49,240 nt of DNA from Aalborgiella sp040079635. GTDB taxonomy: Bacteria; Pseudomonadota; Gammaproteobacteria; Burkholderiales; Burkholderiaceae_C. Where the stretch lies: assembly GCA_040079635.1 (NCBI GenBank), contig JBEBJY010000014.1:1-49240 (forward strand). Reading direction: 5' to 3'. Positions 45,501 through 49,240 of this stretch are shown piece after piece (positions within the stretch are counted from its first letter, which is position 1; every line of letters begins with the position of its first letter). Under the pieces are notes generated by a model, which did no database searches, had not been told where the DNA came from, and saw nothing but the letters and a program-made list of their open reading frames with translations. The position numbers were made by a program, and so were the translations under genes.

Positions 45501-45696
45501 GAATATCGATGTCGACATTCTTCAAATTGTGGGTGCGTGCACCACGAATGCTGATTTTTTGGGCAGCTAGAGCCTGCGCTAAATAACGACCATTTTGGTC
45601 AGTAGCGGCTTTTTCTTTCTCGAAAGCAGCTTCGAAACTGGCTATGGATGCGGCAACGGTGGAGGAATCGGTAGAAGAATTCACTAAATTTCGCAT
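42595..45696 (-). CDS. uvrA: Excinuclease ABC subunit A
   Basis: UvrA finds bulky DNA lesions and loads UvrB in nucleotide excision repair. The 1033-residue protein has two ABC ATPase modules: Walker A GLSGSGKSS at residues 75-83 and GVSGSGKSTL in the second half, each with an LSGGE signature. Zinc-binding cysteine pairs are CPVC with CPSC and CEAC with CDVC. It is longer than the usual 940-970 because of a 45-residue N-terminal extension and a linker rich in Lys and Ala between the modules (about residues 665-715). No methionine lies between 45696 and the conserved ISIRGARTHNL, which supports this start. No LexA box was recognised upstream. Confidence 0.97.
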   Translation of the reverse strand: MRNLVNSSTDSSTVAASIASFEAAFEKEKAATDQNGRYLAQALAAQKISIRGARTHNLKNVDIDIPRNQLVVITGLSGSGKSSLAFDTLYAEGQRRYVESLSTYARQFLQLMDKPDVDVIEGLSPAISIEQKATSHNPRSTVGTVTEIHDYLRLLFARAGTPYCPTHNLALQSQTVSQMVDAVLALPEDTKLMILAPLAREKKGEFLDVFAAMQAQGYVRFRVDGQAYEFDDLPKLKKTEKHDIDVVIDRIKVREDLKQRLAESFEAALKLADGRAIAQEMDTGVEHLFNAKFSCPVCTYSISELEPRLFSFNSPVGACPSCDGLGHMEFFDPARVVAFPTLSLASGAIKSWDRRNGYYFALLESLAKHYKFDIEQPFENLPESVQNAVLHGSGEEEIKFSYVMDSGSFEGKKLTKKHPFEGIIPNMQRRYRETESSTVREELSRYRGSQPCTGCNGSRLRLEARHVKIGEGDQSKAIFEISHWTLRESFAYFNALEMHGSKGEIASKVVREIGLRLKFLNDVGLNYLSLDRSAETLSGGESQRIRLASQIGSGLTGVMYVLDEPSIGLHQRDNDRLISTLKHLRDIGNSVLVVEHDEDMMVAADHVIDMGLGAGVHGGRVIAQGTFDEVKNNAESLTGKYLSGALKIEVPKRRTPWLPTVKAETVAALKKPAKTSAYAKAPSKAALAWADRNAHHLATQGDLQALRVINATGNNLKGVSVAFPVGLLTCVTGVSGSGKSTLVNDTLYTAVARQLYRAHEEPAAHEEIQGMEHFDKVINVDQSPIGRTPRSNPATYTGMFTPIRELMAEMNLAKERGYGAGRFSFNVAGGRCEACQGDGVKKVEMHFLPDVYVPCDVCVGMRYNRETLEVMFKGKNIAQILDLTVEAAFEFFKTVPTIARKLQTLLDVGLSYIKLGQSATTLSGGEAQRVKLALELSKRDTGRTLYILDEPTTGLHFADIALLLKVLHQLRDAGNTIVVIEHNLDVIKTADWLIDMGPEGGAGGGQVVGMGTPEDIAANEASFTGYYLKRLLD

Positions 45697-45798
45697 CCCA
45701 ATTGACTTAGGAGCGTTAAAAAGACAACCCTCTATGATAAACGCCTAGCGAATCTTCTGCAAAGTTTAGCTTTCCCCGTATTCAGTTCACAGACAAGA

Positions 45799-46191
45799 TC
45801 AAGCCTGTGAACGCATTTCATTCAAAGCAGCTTTTGCCAAGAAGGCAGACCGACTCATATGGTGCTGGCGGGCATAGTCGTCTATGGTTTGCACAACGCT
45901 TTGCGGTCGCGAAATGTTCAAGCGAACCGGTTTGTTGCTCAAACGGCTGGTATCAATATCAGCCAACAGCCAGACACCGCCTACATAGTCAGGATTACGA
46001 GTTAAATCGTCTAGTGCGGAAGGCGAAGGCACGGGTGCACCGTCGTGAAAATAAGCTTCGGCAGCCTCTTGCATGGCTGCGGGCAGCTCCTCCCATGTGT
46101 CGGCAGCAGAGAAGCAACCTTCAAAGTCAGGAAACGTCACACCATGCGCGTGTGTCGCGTCGCCAACGTGGATATAAACGGGGTACAACAT
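45799..46191 (-). CDS. hicB: HicB-family antitoxin, orphaned
   Basis: The 130-residue protein has the N-terminal HicB fold (YPVYIHVGDATHAHGVTFPD, then a GCFSAADTWEEL helix and AYFHDGAPVPSPS). A C-terminal ribbon-helix-helix DNA-binding part follows (VRLNISRPQSVVQTIDDYARQHHMSRSAFLAKAAL). AGAAAGGA precedes the ATG. The partner hicA immediately upstream is broken, so the antitoxin is now an orphan that could still act as a DNA-binding regulator. Confidence 0.9.
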   Translation of the reverse strand: MLYPVYIHVGDATHAHGVTFPDFEGCFSAADTWEELPAAMQEAAEAYFHDGAPVPSPSALDDLTRNPDYVGGVWLLADIDTSRLSNKPVRLNISRPQSVVQTIDDYARQHHMSRSAFLAKAALNEMRSQA

Positions 46192-46228
46192 GTGTTTCGT
46201 CCTTTCTGTGTTAGAAGGCTTACTGGCT

Positions 46229-46361
46229 TTACAGCCCAGCCTGCTTCAAAATGCTTTTAGCCGTGGGCAGAGACAAATCTTTCTTAGGATGCGGCACCGT
46301 CACTTTGCCTCAACACCCAACCATCAGCCTGTATTTTTTTGATGATTGATTTGCTATCCAT
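46229..46361 (-). pseudogene. hicA: hicA toxin remnant with internal frameshifting deletion
   Basis: The start reads MDSKSIIKKIQADGWVLRQ, a normal HicA N-terminus, but the frame then stops at 46284. In another frame the sequence continues VTVPHPKKDLSLPTAKSILKQAGL to a stop at 46229, a normal HicA C-terminus. Between them the usual G-S-H-H-x-F block with the catalytic histidine is missing. A deletion of roughly 45-55 bp is inferred from family length. The toxin is dead. Confidence 0.85.
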
Positions 46362-46399
46362 GCATGTGATTATCAACACAAATACACAACATTTGAAAT

Positions 46400-46454
46400 T
46401 GCTATATTTATAATAGCATATTAGGCAATAAATACGCCGGCTATAGCCAAATTT
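46400..46454 (+). repeat. Dispersed repeat copy D, intergenic upstream of hicA remnant
   Basis: Complete copy: left hairpin TGCTATATTTATAATAGCA, full core GGCAATAAATACGCCGGCT, and a right palindrome GGCTATAGCC followed by AAATTT. It is the best model of the element because it is not under coding constraint. Confidence 0.88.
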
Positions 46455-46524
46455 AACTGTATTTTCGGCATATTCTTCACTCACCCACAAAAAAAGAGCG
46501 CCGCTGCGCTCTTCATCCTTCTCG

Positions 46525-46648
46525 CGTAGGTTGGGCTGACGCAGGAAGCCCAACACCAAAGGCCGTGTCGGTTGGGTTGTTCGGAGAATGTGTGGGATTT
46601 GAAGAGTGTTGGGCTTTTCAGCCCAACCTACGAGCTACGAGCTACGAG
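46525..46648 (+). repeat. Inverted pair of GTAGGTTGGGCT repeats with a tandem 7-mer
   Basis: CGTAGGTTGGGCTGACGC with AAGCCCAACACC (46525-46557), and about 50 bp on the reverse arrangement GTGTTGGGC-TTTTCA-GCCCAACCTACG (46606-46632). Each can fold on itself and on the other. The second is followed by CTACGAG three times in tandem (46628-46648). GTAGGTTGGGCT-type palindromes occur in several proteobacterial genomes (from memory). Confidence 0.75.
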
Positions 46649-46724
46649 ATGTGCCACTCGCCAGTCAAGTCAATGTTATCCAGTCACACTTTCATCAATC
46701 AAAAATTGTTCTTTATGCTAACTA

Positions 46725-46754
46725 TTGTTAAAAAATTAGCATATTTGCTATAAT
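46725..46754 (+). promoter_or_regulatory. Promoter and likely operator of the deleted toxin/HTH antitoxin module
   Basis: TTGTTA (46725-46730) and TATAAT (46749-46754) with an 18-bp spacer. Inverted repeats overlap it: GCTAA...TTAGC, and TAGCA-tat-TTGCTA across the -10, a suitable operator for the HTH protein encoded downstream. The first ATG is six bases after the -10 box. Confidence 0.65.
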
Positions 46755-46760
46755 TCAGAC

Positions 46761-46814
46761 ATGCAATGCACCATAGAGTTTTTCAGCCAGTCCTTAGAGG
46801 ATGCGGGAGTGTAA
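46761..46814 (+). pseudogene. Toxin remnant (Gp49/RelE-like) upstream of the HTH antitoxin
   Basis: A 17-codon ORF reads MQCTIEFFSQSLEDAGV and stops two bases before the antitoxin ATG. The start resembles the N-terminus of Gp49-like/RelE toxins (TIEFF...), and its stop is where the toxin normally ends next to this antitoxin type. I infer an in-frame deletion of nearly the whole toxin between residue 13 or so and the last three codons. The family assignment rests on few residues. Confidence 0.5.
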
Positions 46815-46816
46815 AG

Positions 46817-47104
46817 ATGAGAACTTATGAAGAAATGAAAGCGATTGCGTTGTCCAACCCTGTTGTTCGTGCTGAGTTTGAACGCATAGAACGCGAAGAG
46901 ATGCCTATGCTGGACGCTATTTTGAAAGCGCGCAAAGAGGCTAAATTGACACAGGAGCAAGTGGCCAAACGCATGGGGGTGAGCACGCCAGTGGTGTCGC
47001 GCCTAGAAAGCGCGTTGATATCCGGCAAACACTCCCCCTCCATCTCCACGCTGAAGCGGTATGCCGAGGCGATGGGTAAGCGGTTGGATATTCGGTTTGC
47101 CTGA
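46817..47104 (+). CDS. XRE-family HTH antitoxin
   Basis: The ATG at 46817 (MRTYEEMKAIAL) gives 95 residues; GGGAG lies about ten bases upstream. The N-terminal helix region with NPVVRAEFERIERE is typical of antitoxins paired with Gp49/RelE-like toxins. It is followed by a helix-turn-helix (LTQEQVAKRMGVSTPVVSRLES) and a C-terminal TLKRYAEAMGKRLDIRF. The gene looks intact although the toxin in front of it is reduced to a stub. It could still repress its own promoter or neutralise related toxins. Confidence 0.88.
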   Translation: MRTYEEMKAIALSNPVVRAEFERIEREEMPMLDAILKARKEAKLTQEQVAKRMGVSTPVVSRLESALISGKHSPSISTLKRYAEAMGKRLDIRFA

Positions 47105-47132
47105 TCTTGGAAACGCCCATTTTCTCCTGTAC

Positions 47133-47184
47133 ATGCTATTATTAGCATAGCAACATAGGCAATAAATACGCCGTCTATAGGTAT
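47133..47184 (+). repeat. Dispersed repeat copy E, intergenic
   Basis: Core GGCAATAAATACGCCGTCT, one mismatch, with the left hairpin TGCTATTATTAGCA and the right arm ATAGGTAT. Lies between the HTH gene and the palindromic pair at 47202-47269. Confidence 0.85.
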
Positions 47185-47201
47185 AAAATACCCCTCTATG
47201 A

Positions 47202-47269
47202 CGTCATTCCCGCGGAGGCGGGAATCCACAGGGGCGTGGCGACGGATTCCCGCCTGCGCGGGAATGACG
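47202..47269 (+). repeat. Inverted pair of ATTCCC-N8-GGGAAT palindromes
   Basis: Two palindromes, ATTCCC-N8-GGGAAT at 47206-47225 and 47246-47265, lie head to head with outer CGTC and GACG arms, so the whole 68 bp folds into one long stem. The unit equals the dRS3 consensus of Neisseria and resembles REP-like doublets of other bacteria. It sits 87 bp upstream of ssb. Confidence 0.85.
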
Positions 47270-47356
47270 GATCGTTTCAAGCTCACCCACTAGCCATCGT
47301 GGATAATGACGAAGTTCACGCAAACGCATTTACACAACTATTTGGAGCACTACATC

Positions 47357-47863
47357 ATGGCGTCAGTCAACAAGGTTATTTTGGTCGGAAACTGTGGGCG
47401 CGACCCTGAAATTCGTTATTTGCCGTCTGGCCAAGCCGTGGCGAACATCAGCATTGCGACGTCTAGCCGCCGTAAAGACAAAAACACGGGTGAAAACATC
47501 GAAACGACTGAATGGCACCGCGTCACGTTTTATGACAAGTTGGCTGAAATCGTGGGTGAATATGTTAAAAAAGGTCGCCCGTTGTACGTGGAAGGCCGTT
47601 TGAAATACGGCAAATTCACCAACAAAGACGGGCACGAGCAGAATACTTGCGACATCATCGCCACCGAAATGCAGCTTTTGGGTGGCCGTGAAGGCATGGG
47701 CGCTCCGGGTGGAGATGAAGGCGGTGGCTCTTCCGGCTCAAACTACAACGCCCGCCCAGCCAGCGCACCACGTGCACCGTCAGCCCCAGCGCAGCAACGC
47801 CCAGCTGCCGCAAAACCAGCTGCCAGCGGTTTTGACGATATGGATGATGACATTCCGTTTTAA
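47357..47863 (+). CDS. ssb: Single-stranded DNA-binding protein
   Basis: SSB coats single-stranded DNA and recruits repair and replication proteins. The ATG at 47357 gives MASVNKVILVGNCGRDPEIR and 168 residues. The OB fold covers about residues 3-112; a Gly/Ala/Pro/Gln-rich linker follows, and the acidic tip DDMDDDIPF is intact. Aromatic residues W54-type (TEWHRV) and the YVEGRLKYGKF strand are conserved. GGAG lies about ten bases upstream of the ATG. It is divergent from uvrA, with the toxin-antitoxin relics between them. Confidence 0.97.
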   Translation: MASVNKVILVGNCGRDPEIRYLPSGQAVANISIATSSRRKDKNTGENIETTEWHRVTFYDKLAEIVGEYVKKGRPLYVEGRLKYGKFTNKDGHEQNTCDIIATEMQLLGGREGMGAPGGDEGGGSSGSNYNARPASAPRAPSAPAQQRPAAAKPAASGFDDMDDDIPF

Positions 47864-47890
47864 GGAACACGTTTCTCTTAAAATCGCTGG

Positions 47891-49240
47891 ATGCTCTCTT
47901 TAAAACTCGAATTGCTCGCTGCTTTGGCTGCCGAGCTGGACAATTTACTCCCAGGCGCGGCTGCTAAAGCTGCTTTTGAATCCCCAAAAGTCGCCTCCCA
48001 TGGCGACTTTGCTTCGACTGCAGCCATGCAATTGGCCAAACCGCTGGGTAAAAACCCACGTCAGGTGGCGGAAACACTGCGTGAAGCGCTACAAAAAACG
48101 GAACCGTTTGCACGCTGGGTTGAATCCATCGACATCGCCGGCCCCGGTTTTTTGAACATTCGCCTCAAACCCGAAGCCAAGCAGCAGGTCATCCGCGAGG
48201 TTTTAAGCGCGGCTACCCACTTTGGCGACCAGCCAAGTTTGGGGAAAAAGATGATGGTGGAGTTTGTCTCCGCTAACCCAACCGGCCCCTTGCACGTGGG
48301 CCATGGTCGGCAAGCTGCTCTCGGGGATACGATTTGCAATTTGTACCAAACGCAAGGCTGGGACGTTTACCGCGAGTTTTATTACAACGATGCGGGTGTG
48401 CAAATTGGCACCCTAACTAACAGCACCCAGTTGCGCGGCAAAGGCTTCAAACCGGGTGACGCAGAATGGCCAGAATCGTCTTATGCCGGCGATTATATTG
48501 CCGATATAGCTACTGATTTTATAGCAAAAAAGACAGTTTCTGCGGATGACCGCAGCACCACAGCATCTGGCGATTTGGACGATTTGGCGTCGATTCGCGA
48601 GTTTGCCGTGGCCTATTTGCGCCGCGAGCAGGATTTGGATTTGCTGGCGTTTTCGGTCAAATTTGACAACTATTACCTTGAGTCTAGTTTGTACTCCGAC
48701 GGTTTGGTAGACAAAGCAGTACAAATGCTACAAGCCGCTGGCAAAACCTATGAGCAAGACGGTGCGCTGTGGCTGAAATCGACCGATTACGGTGACGACA
48801 AAGACCGTGTGATGCGGAAATCCGCACCTGCAGGGGAAGAAAACGCAGCGCCACAATACACATATTTCGTGCCCGACGTGGCCTACCACATTACCAAATG
48901 GCAGCGCGGTTTTACCAAAGTAGTCAACATTCAAGGTACTGACCACCACGGCACCATTGCCCGCGTGCGCGCTGGCCTGCAAGCAGCCAACGTAGGCATT
49001 CCACAAGGCTATCCTGACTACGTGCTGCACACCATGGTGCGGGTGATGCGCGGGGGTGAAGAGGTCAAAATCTCCAAACGCGCAGGCTCTTACGTCACAC
49101 TGCGCGATTTGATCGAGTGGACCAGCAAAGACGCCGTGCGCTTCTTCCTGCTCAGCCGCAAGCCGGATACCGAATACGTGTTTGACGTAGATTTGGCTTT
49201 GGCTAAAAACAACGACAACCCGGTGTACTACGTGCAATAC
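47891..49240 (+). CDS. argS: Arginyl-tRNA synthetase (5' part, continues beyond window)
   Basis: The frame is open from the ATG at 47891 to the last base, exactly 450 codons without a stop. The N-terminal Add-1 domain (MLSLKLELLAALAAELDNLL) is followed by the class I motif GPLHVGHGRQAALGD (HIGH type, near residue 135). FYYNDAGVQI follows, then the KMSKS-type EEVKISKRAG near residue 395. The last visible residues, NNPVYYVQY, are a conserved ArgS segment. Residues 198-212 (YAGDYIADIATDFIA) coincide with a repeat copy. The 3' end is outside the window. Confidence 0.97.
   Translation, partial: MLSLKLELLAALAAELDNLLPGAAAKAAFESPKVASHGDFASTAAMQLAKPLGKNPRQVAETLREALQKTEPFARWVESIDIAGPGFLNIRLKPEAKQQVIREVLSAATHFGDQPSLGKKMMVEFVSANPTGPLHVGHGRQAALGDTICNLYQTQGWDVYREFYYNDAGVQIGTLTNSTQLRGKGFKPGDAEWPESSYAGDYIADIATDFIAKKTVSADDRSTTASGDLDDLASIREFAVAYLRREQDLDLLAFSVKFDNYYLESSLYSDGLVDKAVQMLQAAGKTYEQDGALWLKSTDYGDDKDRVMRKSAPAGEENAAPQYTYFVPDVAYHITKWQRGFTKVVNIQGTDHHGTIARVRAGLQAANVGIPQGYPDYVLHTMVRVMRGGEEVKISKRAGSYVTLRDLIEWTSKDAVRFFLLSRKPDTEYVFDVDLALAKNNDNPVYYVQY
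48485..48525 (-). repeat. Dispersed repeat copy F, within argS
   Basis: Ungapped by hand against copy C, about 27 of 41 positions agree, and 15 of the last 18 (core GGCAATATAATCGCCGGC on the minus strand). It is antisense to argS. The region also encodes a normal-looking ArgS helix, so it may be a replacement or convergence rather than an insertion. Confidence 0.55.

Noticed and set aside
45786..45811. Inverted repeat TTCACAG...CTGTGAA at the 3' end of hicB
   Set aside because: It has no T-tract and does not fit a LexA box; too weak to call a terminator or operator.
46284..46559. 91-codon minus-strand ORF across repeats and the hicA start
   Set aside because: Its 5' two thirds translate repeat DNA; only the last 25 codons are real HicA sequence. 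Annotated instead as a hicA pseudogene from 46361.
46400..47269. CRISPR array
   Set aside because: Repeats are not regularly spaced, differ in type, and no cas genes are near.
1..49240. tRNA or rRNA genes
   Set aside because: No cloverleaf with a GGTTCGAATCC-type arm or rRNA signature was recognised anywhere in the window.

Overview
The window looks like a chromosomal segment of a Burkholderiales betaproteobacterium, most likely Comamonadaceae or a close relative with an unusually low GC content. The evidence is the gene order (asd-fimV-truA-trpFBA-accD; rnb-tonB-mtgA; a complete dcw cluster ending in ftsZ-lpxC; dksA-cobW-xerC-DUF484-dapF; uvrA divergent from ssb), together with protein features such as a DksA with a lysine/alanine-rich N-terminal extension. 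This assignment is by recognition only; no database search was possible.

Layout. 1-1.0 kb: an AT-rich membrane protein of unknown function. 1.0-1.2 kb: a previously unannotated threonine/isoleucine-rich leader peptide with a large RNA hairpin just upstream of asd, which looks like an attenuator. 1.2-10.0 kb (+): asd, fimV, truA, trpF, trpB, trpA, accD. 10.0-13.1 kb (-): rodA, a beta-hydroxyacid dehydrogenase, pgpA, pncC. 13.2-17.5 kb (+): RNase II-like exonuclease, a TonB-like protein, mtgA, ruvC. 17.5-36.0 kb (-): the division and cell-wall (dcw) cluster, transcribed mraZ-rsmH-ftsL-ftsI-murE-murF-mraY-murD-ftsW-murG-murC-ddl-ftsQ-ftsA-ftsZ-lpxC, then a 57-residue membrane protein. Many genes overlap by ATGA. 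The mraZ promoter carries three 10-bp-phased GTG boxes at its start site, a probable MraZ operator. 36.3-42.6 kb (-): unknown protein, DksA fusion, CobW-type GTPase, xerC, DUF484, dapF, and an intact HigBA toxin-antitoxin pair. 42.6-47.3 kb: uvrA, then a graveyard of toxin-antitoxin modules (orphan hicB with a broken hicA; an intact HTH antitoxin behind a deleted toxin) mixed with several palindromic repeats. 47.4 kb to the end (+): ssb and the 5' 450 codons of argS.

Most notable. (1) A dispersed repeat of about 40-55 bp, core GGCAATAAATACGCCGGCT, occurs seven times. Five copies lie inside conserved genes (trpF, pncC, xerC, dapF, argS) and keep the frame. The three antisense copies are read in the same frame and give related peptides. 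(2) The Thr/Ile leader before asd. (3) Two toxin-antitoxin loci that lost the toxin but kept the antitoxin. (4) Toxin and leader ORFs whose ATG lies 6-7 bases after a TATAAT-like box, as in leaderless mRNAs. (5) A DksA with C-T-S-A in place of the four zinc cysteines, fused to a histone-H1-like tail and next to a COG0523 GTPase.
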